Source: Gnetum montanum
Taxonomy: Eukaryota > Streptophyta > Gnetopsida > Gnetales > Gnetaceae
Reading direction: 5' to 3'
DNA length: 64,000 bases
NCBI GenBank assembly: GCA_015680685.1
Contig: MNCI01029622.1
Coordinates: forward strand, 1,158,554 to 1,222,553
In this document: positions 9,663 through 20,238 of the stretch, in pieces
Numbering within the stretch: position 1 is the first letter of the stretch
Layout of the letters: every line of letters begins with the position of its first letter
The notes under the pieces: model-generated
What the model was told of the DNA's origin: nothing
What the model saw: only the letters and a program-made list of their open reading frames with translations
The model's database searches: none
Made by a program: the position numbers and the translations under genes

Positions 9663-12600
9663 ATGGGCAGAGGCAAGGAAATAGAAGTTCGAAGAAAGAA
9701 AGGTCCAGAACTGACGTTCGCGGAGGAGAGCGAGGCGATGCTGCAGGGCCTACCCCGCCCGAGTCTTCCCGTATGGCCTGGACCTTCTAGCAGGTAGGCT
9801 CTTGACCCTGTTTTTTGCTTATTTTTTCGCGTCTATTTTTTTTAGCGTAGACAGCTAGCATACAGGGTTCCGACGTATACGCCGAGCGTAAAGGGTTCAG
9901 GGTATTGTATTGGCGTAGACGCCGCGCGTGTGGTTTTCAGCGTAGACTGTCACGGCTTCATTTTTCAATGTTCAGCGTAGATGATTATCGGCGTATACGC
10001 CGAGCGTAGACACTTGTACTTGCTTCTGGCACAGATGGTCTACGCTCGGCGTATACGCCGAGGGTTTCTACAGCGTATACGCTGGGCGTAAGATATTTCG
10101 CAGCGTAAGCCTGTTCAGCGTAAAGTCGTGTTATGCACAGCGTAGATAGTTTTTAACGTGTACACCCAGCGTATACGCCGAGCGTAACTATTTGTCTCTA
10201 CGCCCAGCGTGCACGCCAAGCGTAACTGTTTCTCTCTACGCCCAGCGTACACGCCAAGCGTAACTTTTTGCCTCTATGCCCAGCGTATACGCCGAGCATA
10301 ACTGTTTGTCTCTACACCCAGTGTATACGCCAAGCGTAACTATTTGTCTCTACGCCCAGCGTATACGCCGAGCGTAACTGTTAGAAAAATTTTCCTCGAA
10401 TGTCTATTTTTCAAAATGAAGTTTTCGTTAGGATTAATCTCTGGGGTTGTTTTAATGGCTTGCAGGGATGTTGAACCTCCCCTTCTAGTGGTTGAGCTAG
10501 TTGGGGTGTTGACATGGTTTGGCCCTATTGAGGGTGGTGAACCGACCCCAGACTTAATCGTTGAGAACAATGGGGTCTGGTTTCGGGATGGGGCCTGCAA
10601 ATTTTTGGCCTTCATACTAGATCATTTCAGGGTTGTTATTTGGTCCCACCTAGGCGAGGATGTAGCGCGGAGCATCATCGAGGCCATGTTACCCGGTGCA
10701 GCAGAGGGTGTTAAAATGTTCATGGACGATATTGATGAAGGGCCACTTGTCGCCGAGGGTGTTCCCCTCGGTGGTCCAAAATCTGCCCGTCCATTGACGC
10801 GTGTGTGGGACCGGCTATCGTGGGGGCCTAACTATATCAACGACACATTATTTCTAGCCGGCCGCGCACACACCTTGTTTCAAAATCCTCCCGGCTCAAT
10901 ATACCGGGTAGAAAGGTAATTTCGTTTTAGCTCTGGTTGTCCCTCTTTTTTATATTCAAATATTTGCTCTTGCTTTAACACATGTTTTCACCTTTCTATA
11001 GGCCGAGAGTTACGAAAGAAGGGGCCTATGCAGGCGATGACGGGATTGCATTGGCACGCACGGCTTTGGAGGTGTTCATGGTGGGCCCCACTCTTCGCTG
11101 GGCCATTTTGGCCCACACAAGCGGCGCCATGAAGTACTTCCCTAAGAAATTTTCTAAGGCATTTGCACAATGTACCACACATGGATGGTTGCATGCTGAC
11201 TGGTCCCCTAATGGACCAATCTTTCCATCTGCTTCTGATCTGGGCGAGACCTTAAAGTCTAACACAGAGAGTAAGTGGCAATGTTTTCTAGATGTCGTGA
11301 TGTGTTTGTTCAATTGCCGAGTGTTAACCTAATGCGAGGGTTTTGAATTGATTTCTACAGTTGGCACTACCTCTGGAGGGGATTCTGTTGTAACCGGGCG
11401 GACTAAAGCGACTCTCTCCATGAAGTTTGGTGAAACCGTTGCTGCCTAGAAGTGGTTACGGGTGAAAGCCCCGCCGTCCATTATTGCCTGCTTAGAACAT
11501 GTCAGCCTCATGGCGCTCTTGGCGGCCCCTAGCCTGAATGCGTCTATAGTGGAGATGATCGAGATCGTGGATTCGTTTGATAGATCTGTTTCTCGCTATA
11601 GTGCTCGTATTAAGGGCGTTAAGATAATTTTTGAATTATCGGCCCAATTTTTTGCGGATTTGTTTGGTGTGCCTACAAGTGGTGTAAAGATTGTTTTAGA
11701 TAGGATGCACAAAGAAATTCAGATGATACATGCTTTAGAGGATTGGTTAGGGGTGGCAAAGGGCGCCAAAGGATTTCCAATGCAGGGGAGGACGAAAGTT
11801 GAGGAAGTCAACGAGCTCTACCCCTTATTTCGGGCGCGTCGGTTTCCGAAGACTCTATCGCAAGTTAAGAGTCTCGGGGTTGAAGCAGTGCGACTCGTGC
11901 GCACTATTCTAGAGGCTGGCGTGCGCTACAATTGGGCTGAATTCTTAGTATCGGGCATGACTAAAGAGATAGCGTGGCTACGTTCGAACCTAGACGCCCA
12001 GTCCCACTTCACTTTTGCCTTTTTTGCTGGTTATGTTCGTCGTTTGGCCAAATTTTTAGTGGTTCGTGGGGAGGACAGATATGTTTTGCGGGATAGGAAT
12101 CAGTTATCTCGCCGCTAGGTAAACCATCTATTCGACACGGCCAAGTCTCAAGACGCCCCCGAGGGGATTGATGAATCCCTTACAATAACCACAGGTGAAT
12201 TGTCTGGCGCCTCACTCCATACGTGCGACAGTGTAGGGCTGGAACCAGACGAAATGTCTTATGCTGCCAAAAAGGTGGAGCGGGTAGTCAAGGACACAAT
12301 AGGCAAAGCCAAATCGAAGTTGGCGAAGCGTGACCGCCCAGTTGAGGAGACCAGTCAAATTGAACTGCCCAGAGTAAAGAGGATTCGGTTTAAAATACCT
12401 GGTAAACCTCCCGTCTCCTTTACTTCACTTATCTTGTAGATAGTTTTAACGATTAATGATTGTATGCGACCAACTTCATCTGTTTTGTGTTGAGAAGTCA
12501 AGAGACATGATTTGCAGACTATACCTGAGGATGAGGAGTTAACTGACCCCGCGGGAGGAACTGAGTTGCTGGAGGAAAGAACTGGAAATACTGAATCACT

Positions 12601-14024
12601 AGATGATCAAGCGGAGACTGACAATATGTTCAGTAATTTTCTCACGGGAAACTTGGACCGTGGAGCCCCTCCCACAGCAGAGGAGACCGGAGGGAATGGT
12701 ATGTCTTGTTACTTAGTTGTATAGCTTAATATATTTTTGTCTCATTGTGGATTTTTCGTTTAATTCAGCAGAGAGCGAGACCCTCCCTGAGAAGGAGCGC
12801 AAGATTCCCCCTGAAGTACCGCCAAAGGTTAGCATGTCGCGCCCTAATGGACCTTTTACTTGGATGGAAATGCCAAGTAAAAGGGATTTCGTAGCTGGTG
12901 TGGCCGAGGAGGTCGTTGAGTGGATCGAAGGGATCCATCCTAGAATAGGTATGGGATCATTCAAAGATCCTTACTATGTTAGAGTTTGATTCCCTATTTT
13001 TTCTATTCTAATGTTTATGTTTTCCCTATGGATAGGTGCCCAACTGAGGTGGGACCCGTCCGAGACTGTCAATATGGAGAGTTTGCCCCCACTTTCCCCA
13101 GAGATCGAACAAGTGCCCAGACCTGTTTACGAAGAAGTAGCAGAGGGCTTTGTTCACAATGCTAAAGCAGTATGGACGTGTAGGTGATCCATTGAGCAAT
13201 TGTGGCTCCAGATTCAAGCGAAAGAGAAAGAGGTTTCTGAGCTAACGATTGAACGTGACGATCTGAAGCCTCGGTACGAATTTGCCGTAGCCAGATTAGA
13301 CAATGATCGCTCTTGGCAGACCTTCGAGGTCACGTATATGAGGTATTGGAACCTACTCAATCGTCACTCAAGATTGATAAGGAGACTAGGGGAGCGCAGG
13401 GCTCAAATTGAACTGCTGAACACCAAGTGCCAAGATTGGAAGGCTTTCGCCTCCAAAGTACGCAAATGGGGGCAAGATGAAAAGAACCACAAGCACCAGT
13501 ATAAGAAGTCGCTAAAAGAAGTATCGATTGAGAAGCGACAGTTGGAAATCTTTGTGGAAGGCCTTGGTCTGCGCTCTGCCTTTGAAACATTTGCTCAAAA
13601 CACCATTGTAGAGATGGAATCCCCTAAACGGCAGATAACAACTGCTTCTGGGGAGGTGTCAGTGGGGGAGTTCCCTTTGAAACGTCCCACCTGGTCGGAT
13701 GTTGACAAGGGAAAGGCTCTGGCAGATGTTGACTTGGGTCTCGACGGGACAGATTGGGCAAGAGTTCTCGAAGAGGAAATCCTGCGGCGACTGGAATTCG
13801 GCTTGGGGGGATCTTCTATGGTAAGCATTTCAGCTTTATGGAGCTAGTTGATTGAATAATGTTTAAAATTTTGACATTCGCTTATTCTCGTGTTGGTTAT
13901 TTCTTTTCCTTGGTCTTTTCAGGATGAAGGTGGCGGTGAAACTGAAGGAGCTAGCCCCAGTGGAGCAGAGGCCTCTGATGCTGGCGGGTCCAAGGGGGAC
14001 GATCATCATGTCCCAGATGTTTAG
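9663..14024 (+). pseudogene. Opposite-strand eight-exon gene in E1: HAD-like domain, plant-transposon-like region, coiled coil
   Basis: Exons by GT..AG borders and comparison with E2 and E3: 9663-9793, 10466-10915, 11002-11270, 11361-12401, about 12518-12698, 12769-12948, 13036-13820, 13923-14024; about 1045 residues. Exon 1 is basic (MGRGKE) with FAEESEAMLQGLPRP. Exons 2-3 resemble the plant NLI-interacting-factor/FCP1-like HAD domain: VVELVGVLTW at motif I, GVWFRDG..FL..VVIWS, LTRVW, and TLFLAGRAHTLFQNPP at the motif III region. The catalytic Asp positions are Glu/Val and non-Asp, so any enzyme would be inactive. Exon 4 (KIIFELSAQFFADLFGVP) weakly resembles plant transposon-associated domains and ends in a Lys/Arg-rich, possibly nuclear-targeting segment. 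Exons 5-6 are acidic, exon 7 is a coiled coil, exon 8 is an acidic tail. In-frame stops stand at 11447, 12116 and 13185, and exon 5 has a doubtful acceptor. It may be a host-derived gene; its function is unknown. Confidence 0.85.
9835..10385. repeat. Palindromic GCGTATACGC array in intron 1 (E1)
   Basis: Intron 1 of the opposite-strand gene (9794-10465) is filled with AGCGTATACGC-type palindromes and variants such as GCGTAGACGC, GCGTGCACGC and GCGTACACGC. Some recur every 55-60 bp after a shared TAACTnTTTGTCTCTACGCCC lead-in (about 10150-10380). The same words occur in U3 of the LTRs and in the leaders. Confidence 0.9.
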
Positions 14025-14254
14025 CATTTTAGCTCTTAAGTTGTTTTGTTTTTTTTTTTGGCTCAGATTTACACTGGAACTGTAACTTTGAAGATTGTGG
14101 AATGAACAGAGACAGTTGGTTGTACGTAATAACTATATAAATATTTTTGTTGATTTTGAGTTTATCATGATATAGAAATGTAAACATATTTTGGTTTATT
14201 TTCTGTTTTAAGTGTATTACTGAAATGTGATTATAAAAGCAAAGCGACAATCAT

Positions 14255-14515
14255 GCACTAGTTTATGGCCATTTCGGGCCCCAGGTGTAATCAGAAAATG
14301 TTTTGGAGGACATAGATTGATTTCTCAGTTAACCGATCGTTGCTGATCGTGGCTAGTTTTATGTCATTGCGGACATAATAGTTTAGTGTCATTTCGGACT
14401 GGGAGTGGCAAAATTTTTTTTCCTGTTTTATCGTAGTTTAGTGTCATTTCGGACTTGTTATAGTTTAACGTCATTTCGGACTTGTTGTAGTTTAATGTCA
14501 TTTCGGACTAGGAGT
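14255..14515. repeat. Linker 1 of E1: AGTTTA hairpin repeats
   Basis: Six or more copies of AGTTTANNGYCNNNNNNGRC lie between the end of the opposite-strand gene and the end of gag-protease. The first has arms GCC/GGC around ATTTCG (near 14270); the others have GTC/GAC (14350-14515). No gene is visible. Confidence 0.88.
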
Positions 14516-14522
14516 GATAATA

Positions 14523-17500
14523 TCATTTTAGTAATTTTTTGATTTTTTTCGTTTTAATGTTGGACAATGTTTCAACAGGTATGATTCGGTATTCAGCGTC
14601 CCCTTCGCTGATTACGTTAAACGGTAATTCGGCCCATGGGACTTCTGATGGAATGTCTTTTGTGTTAGCGTTTTCAGATATTTCAGTGTCCGTAGAGAGC
14701 TCTATATTAGCTTCTACTTGAGGAGGTATAGGAGTTTCTATTTGGGGAGGCTTTTGTTCCATGTCAGAAGATTTACTGCTTACCGATGGTTGCGGATTCT
14801 CGTTATTTTGGCTAGGTTTTTTAAGTTCGACTTCCGAGCCTTGGTCCATGTCCATATGCGACGAGATAATAGGTGTGGCTGCTTCACCGCGTATGACGAT
14901 TTCTCCGCCTTCATAAGGTAGGTGAATTTCTTGATGTATAGGCGAGGAGACGGCTCTCAGTTGGGCTAACCAGGGTCTTCCCAGTATTAGGTTGAACCCC
15001 GGCATCTCATCCACCACTAGGAAATCGGCAGATGTTGGGAATTGATCTCCCGCTATGAAGTTTAAGGTTATTGTACCTTTCACCATTACGCGTGACCCAC
15101 TGAATGACCTTAAACATGTAGTCGTGGTTGGTTTAAGTAGTTCAGTAAGTCCTAGTTGTTCAATGATGTGGTACGGCACAATGTTTGTCGCAGCTCCATC
15201 GTCTACATGGACCCTATGTATTTTAAACCGGTTTATACATATTGTTATAAACATGGGGGCTGTTGTTATCTCCCCTATTCTCTTGTCCACCTTGACGTTG
15301 TCATCATGGAAACTTAGTGGCTTAGGAGTAGTCCCGTGGGGTGAGAACATCACCGCATGGATGGAAGGTTCATTTGGGGGTAAGTCCTCGCTTACCGGGA
15401 TTGACGTTAACATGCGTACTAGAGCTTCCCGATGCGTTTGAGATGTTAGAACTAAATCATACAAGCTCAATAAAGTGTTCTTTTGTTTTAATGCTTGTGT
15501 GACTTGTGTCAAGGCGGCTGCAAAGTTTTCACTGTTGGGGGTGTTTCTATCGGTGTTGACTGGATCCATCGGACCCAAAAGTTTTATCTCTCGTTTTGTT
15601 GACTTTTCAGTTTTTGGTGCTGTCGCTTTAGATGATTCGTGTCTTTCAGAAGACTCACCCTCATTGCCTATGCTTGGTTGATCATTAGATGATGACATGG
15701 GTACAGAGTTTAGGGGAGTGGGCTTAGGTGCCCCCAGAGCTAGCCGTTGGCGCTCTTTCTCCAAACGTTCTCACGTAAGCCTATCTGCCAGGCGTTCTTG
15801 TGTGTCACGCGGAGGTGTAGTTGACCTCGGATTCTGGGATTGCCCAGGAACCTTTACGACGTAGGGAGCAAGACGGTGTTGAGTGTACGATTGGGCCGGA
15901 GTTTGCGCAGGTAGCCTGACGACATACGGGGTTGGTCTTGGCAGAGGTTGAGCCTCTGTCGTTGCAACGACAGGTGGTACTCGGACTACGAAAGGGGTAG
16001 GCCGAGCGTGAGGAGTTGGCGTAGCTACGAGGTTAGCCTGAGGGATGCGCACTACGTATGGTTGTTGGCGTGTCATGGCGTTAGAGGTAGGCATGGTGGA
16101 GGGCACTCGGATTACGAATGGCCACTGCGGGTTGTGAGGTGATTGAGGTGCAGAGTTAGCGGGGGCAATCTAAACCACAAATGGTTTGTGAGATGTTCCT
16201 TGTTTGTTTTCGGGATAGATAGTGTTGATGCGGGGTGTGCTGGAGTCATTATCACAATAGATTGAGGTAATTACGTACGGTGTCTCTTTAGCGTTCAGGG
16301 GGTCTTTATACACCCCCATGGTCTGGTTTTGGGGTGATCTTGCCATCATCGATCATCCTCTAGATGTCCTGCTTCAGGGTGAAGCAGTAATCCGTTCCAT
16401 GCCCGTTGCGTTGGTGATAGTCGCAGAAGCGATCCATCCTGAACCCTTTGGACACGGGCAGCTCATCCGGCGTTGCCAAGCTTGGGTTCTGTATGAGTTG
16501 ACAGAACCGGTCATGTCTTTGGATAGCCAATGGGGACAATTGCTTATGTTGCATCAATCCAGCCTTTAAAAGTTGATCAAAGAGCTGGGATGGCTTCATC
16601 GGTAAAGGCGTGTACTGAGAGGGTTCCTTCCTCTCGAAGTTACGCGTACGGTTCGTCGGGTTTTGTGATGACGATTCCGGGGCTGTTGTGGGAGTGGGCT
16701 GATAGTAGTTAGTGGGGGGAACTGGTGGTTTGTATTGATGTGTGGTGTTTGTTTACTGTGCCCCTACTATTGCTACTACAGTCACCTTGGATTTTTCTTT
16801 GTCTTTCTTAGTGTGTTGGTTTCTGAAGGCCAGGTACGCGGGGTCATTGCTGTTTTGAGCAGCTTCCTCTATGTTTTTGATTTGTTCAAATGCTTGATTC
16901 AGATCGCGCGCATTGAGGTAATACAATTTTGACATGAAGAAGTCATTAACAGCCCCTTTCAGTATCGTGAGCAGATAGGTTTGAGAGATCGGGTTATGCA
17001 ACTCGTTGAGAGCTGCGCTCCACCTATGAATGAACTTCTGCACCGGTTCGAGCGGTGCCTGCTTGATCTGCATGAGGCTATCCAGTGTTGCTTCGGGTTT
17101 CAAGTTGTACTTGAACCTGGTCACAAACTGGCGTAGAAGAATGTCTAGGGAAAGGATGGAATTCTTGGGCAAAGCCCGGTACCAGTTGAGTGCCCTTCCC
17201 GCGAGGGACATGGGGAATACTCGTAGTATTGAGTGGGGCCATGCCTGAAGGAGTGCGTACTCTAATTTGAACGTGATGAGGTGGGCGTTGGGGTCTGTCT
17301 CCCCATTATACTTAGTCAGCGTTGGGAGGGGGACACCTTTGGGCAAAGTCAATGGCGGGACAGAGGAGCTGATAGGGTCATCATTGTAGAAATCTACTAC
17401 TCTCAGCTCTCCATCAACGATGGTCTTGAGGCGTTTTACCTCATTTGTCAATTCTTGCATCAATTTTTTAGCGTCCGCCTAATCTTGGGCGCTCGATGAA

Positions 17501-18587
17501 GCTACAGGCTGGGGGTGTGGGCTGCATACCAGCTAGATTGCTGGGTTGCGGGTTGGAAAGCCAAAGGCTGGGTGATCGACGATTGTGCCTGGGGGTAATT
17601 AACGGCGAGCGGTGTTAAGGCTGAGATGTTAAAAGGAAAATGTTGAGGTTGTTGTTGTTGTTGTAGCTGGGGCTGTGCTTGAGGAGCAGTAATCGGGGGG
17701 ATTGCGTGGGGTAGGATGTGGTGATGAGGAATTTGATATGATGACGCCCCCCTTGCTGGCCACTGTCCCGCTACATTGTACGCGGGGACTCCTTGTTGGA
17801 TTGGGACTACTTGGGGAGCTGTATGCGTCTGGACATGGGGTATGAAGTGAGCTAATGTAGACGCGGGGATCACATGCGGAATCCCAATTACGCGAGGTGG
17901 GCACGTTGGTCATGTGCCATCATGAGGAGGCGGTGCTTGTGAGGATGAGCACGCAGCTGTATTAGGGGTAACTGTTATAGGGAAGGTGTAAGGTTGGGGA
18001 TCGCTCAGGAGGGGAATGTGCACGAGTGCTGGCGTTTCCGGCGATGGCATCTGAACTTGGGCGAGTCTAGGGTGTTGTACGGACAAGGCTTCTCCTATCC
18101 CAGGATGGAAGATGGGGTTCATCTGTGCTTGGGGGCTCAAGGTGTGGTATGAGTCTCCCTGCTTAGATTGGGCAGCGAACTCATCTTCTTCCCCTGGTTG
18201 AGGCTCTAGCACGGGTTGGTCCAATGACTGGCTCCTGGGCAGAAGGAGCTGGGTAAAGAGCTCCGAGAATTGTTCTAGAATGGGGATTACGTCGTATGGG
18301 GAAGGGATGAACTCATGCCCTCCCTTGTAAAAGAGTTTGAATTCTCTCTTCACTTCGATTTTGGCCCGATCCACTGCCAGGCCGGCTTGTATCTTAATGC
18401 AGATGAAATTATACTCATCTTGGGGTATAACGTTAGCGGCTGGATCTCTCCCTTATAACCTCAAAGACCGATGGGGCCCCGTTGTGGATTGCCCTCCCAA
18501 GTGTGGTGTGACAGACTACTGGGCAGCCATGGTGTCTAAGATGTTAATGTCCTGGGTAGTGGCAGCAGTGGTGTTTACGGGATTCAT
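14523..18587 (-). pseudogene. gag-pro: E1 gag-protease (broken)
   Basis: Gag forms the particle and the aspartic protease cuts the polyprotein. From ATG at 18587: an N-terminal region; a Pro/Gln-rich stretch; the retrotransposon gag core (about 17340-16870, with WPHSILRVFPMSLAGRALNW); a C-X2-H-X4-H-X4-C zinc knuckle (FCDYHQRNGHGTDYC, about 16435-16390); a linker with PYVVR[VL]P repeats (about 16090-15840); the protease with VHVDDGAATN (about 15215-15185) and LILGRPWL (about 14990-14965); and a tail ending KKIKKLLK. It stops before the opposite-strand gene, so pol is a separate frame. Gln-to-stop and other breaks (for example near 18525, 17910 and 17480) disrupt gag. From 15764 to 14523 the frame is open, 413 codons. 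Confidence 0.93.
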
Positions 18588-18915
18588 GATGATAGGTTGC
18601 GTATGTAAAACTGTTTGAGTATAAACGCTAAGTGTTCAGCGTAGACGCTGGTTAGTATGCAGCGTAGACACTCAGTATGCAGCGTAGACGCTGGTCTTCG
18701 GGCAGCGTAAACGCTAAGCATGCAACGTAGATGCTGGAGTAAGTGTGCAGCGTACACGCTGGCAGGTTGACAGCGTAGACGCTACGGTTTCTGATCGCAA
18801 CGCAGACGCTGGAAGATTAACAGCATAGACGCTGAGGGTCAGGTTTAAACAAGGCATCGAAACACGCTGATGAGTGTAGACGCTGAGGAGTGTACAGTCA
18901 ATTTGTTTAAGCAGA
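18588..18915 (-). other. E1 5' leader with AGCGTAGACGCT words
   Basis: This untranslated stretch between the primer binding site and gag carries about ten AGCGTAGACGCTGG-type words about 20-30 bp apart (18628-18890). It contains no open frame of note. Confidence 0.75.
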
Positions 18916-18935
18916 GGCCCTCCTTCTAGTGCCAA
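18916..18935 (-). promoter_or_regulatory. E1 primer binding site
   Basis: On the minus strand, four bases after the 5' LTR ends, the sequence is TTGGCACTAGAAGGAGGGCC. E5, E0 and E3 have TTGGCGCTAGAA at the same place. A TGGCGC start next to the LTR is usual for tRNA-primed plant Ty3/gypsy elements of this branch; I cannot name the tRNA without a search. Confidence 0.8.
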
Positions 18936-18939
18936 TTTC

Positions 18940-20171
18940 TGTACCGCCTGAAATCATCGGTCCCCGACTGGAAGGGAAAACAGAGACCGCAGGATCGCAG
19001 GACGGGCACAGATGATCCCACCTTCGCCCAAGGGCATGCTGGAATGCATGAAGGTAGGGTACCTTGGGTGCTCCGCACGCAGATCAAACAAGGATTTCCC
19101 CGAGCGTCACCGAAGTGTTATATGCTGGGTTATGCGTGAACAGTGTAGCGGGTGTAAAACAGTGCGAAGTGTGAACAGGGCGTAAACAGAATGCAACCGG
19201 CGTAATCAGCGTAAACATCGTAGGCAGCGTAAAGTGTAAGCAAAAATGTGCACGGCGTAACTGCATAAACTAAGCGTATACAACGTAAATAGTGTGAACA
19301 GAGCGTAAACAGGGCGTAAAGCATAGAGCGTAAACAGGGCGTGAACAGCGTAAAGTGTAAGTGCAGCGTAAGCGTAGACGAGCGTAAACAGCGTAAATAA
19401 GTTTGAACAGCGTAGACAAGTGTAAACAACGTAAACAAAGTGAGCATAAACAGAATATAAACTGTAACAATGACGCCGTAAGAAAACAGTTTTCGAGGTA
19501 CCGGTCTTAACGCAGTTGTGCGTGTACACAAGGCGGACGTAAAGCCCTGGTGGGTGCAGGGAGGCGGCTGGTTTGCACCGTAAGCGGAGCGTAGAGACTG
19601 TGCTCGGCGTACAGGACTTCCAGCGTATGAGGGTTTCAAGCTCTGGTTTTCGCAGCGTAATTGCTTTTGGGTCTGCTCTAATAAAATTTTTCCGACCTTA
19701 AAAATGCGGAAAACTGGGCCTTTTATAGGGGAAGGGTTACCGGGAAAATCGGGTTGGGAGACACGTGGTGTGTCGACCGGGCGTGTACATTTTAGAAATA
19801 TTAGTATACGCTAGGCGTATACGCTACATCAGGCCAGCGTATACGCTGGACTTGCTAGGCATGTGAACTTGGATGGACGCTGGGCGTATACACTAGGGCG
19901 TATACGCTGATGGATGCTGGCGTATACGCTGGGGTGTATACGCTGATGGATGCTAGCGTCGACTTGCTTCAATTCTTGCTCCTGTTGCACCTGCTGTGTC
20001 ATGTATGCTGGGCATCAGGCGTATACGCTGGGCATAGATGCTGGCGCAACACTTGGTAAAAACCAAGTGTTTCGATCCGCAACATTTGCCATGTGTGACT
20101 CCAAATGTAGCCAACGGGGGATCTGCTTCTTGTCGGACAAATGCCAAACTCGAAATTTTTGTGGTGTTTCA
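18940..20171 (-). repeat. E1 5' LTR
   Basis: A 1232-bp LTR, TGTACC to TTTCA. On the minus strand the TATA box is at 19721-19727. U3 (about 19728-20171) holds the GCGTATACGC array (19800-20040) and a perfect palindrome of two 10-base arms around AAAA (20048-20071). The R-U5 side (18940-19720) is rich in GCGTAAAC words. Confidence 0.94.
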
Positions 20172-20238
20172 GATGTGTTATAGTTTAACGTCGTTTCGGA
20201 CTGGTTCATAGTTTAACGTCATTCTGGACGTGAACATT
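20172..20238. repeat. Linker 1 of E0, right half
   Basis: Two AGTTTAACGTC..GGAC motifs directly follow the E1 5' LTR and lead into the end of the E0 gag-protease gene. Together with 2640-2905 they make up the linker that E1 split. The first five bases, GATGT, are the right target duplication. Confidence 0.85.

Larger units (their letters stand above)
2906..20171 (-). mobile_element. E1: complete 17.3-kb Tat-lineage Ty3/gypsy element
   Basis: This is the only copy with both ends in the window. The 5' LTR is 18940-20171 and the 3' LTR 2906-4121, both TG..CA. The flanks read GACGT (2901-2905) and GATGT (20172-20176), a 5-bp target duplication with one transition. The internal order in element sense is primer binding site, leader, gag-protease, linker 1, opposite-strand gene, linker 2, pol, linker 3, 3' region and polypurine tract. 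Two RNase H domains in pol place it in the Tat lineage. All its reading frames carry stops, so it is not autonomous now. Confidence 0.92.

Noticed and set aside
9835-10385. GCGTATACGC arrays as terminal inverted repeats of DNA transposons
   Set aside because: There is no paired terminal arrangement, no transposase and no target duplications around single units.
9663-14024. The antisense gene as a host gene into which elements jumped
   Set aside because: It has the same position, strand and neighbours (linkers 1 and 2) in three independent elements with different insertion sites, so it travels with the element. A host origin in the distant past stays possible.
15055-15441. Plus-strand frames opposite gag-protease (also 20723-21004, 21287-21757, 62388-62651)
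   Set aside because: They are shadows of the well supported minus-strand gag-protease frames and have no domain of their own.
19130-19639. Long minus-strand frames rich in Tyr, Leu, Thr, Arg across the LTR R-U5 region (also 3096-3576, 58458-58900)
   Set aside because: They are translations of GCGTAAAC repeat words. They occur in several frames at once, lack domains and change frame between LTR copies.
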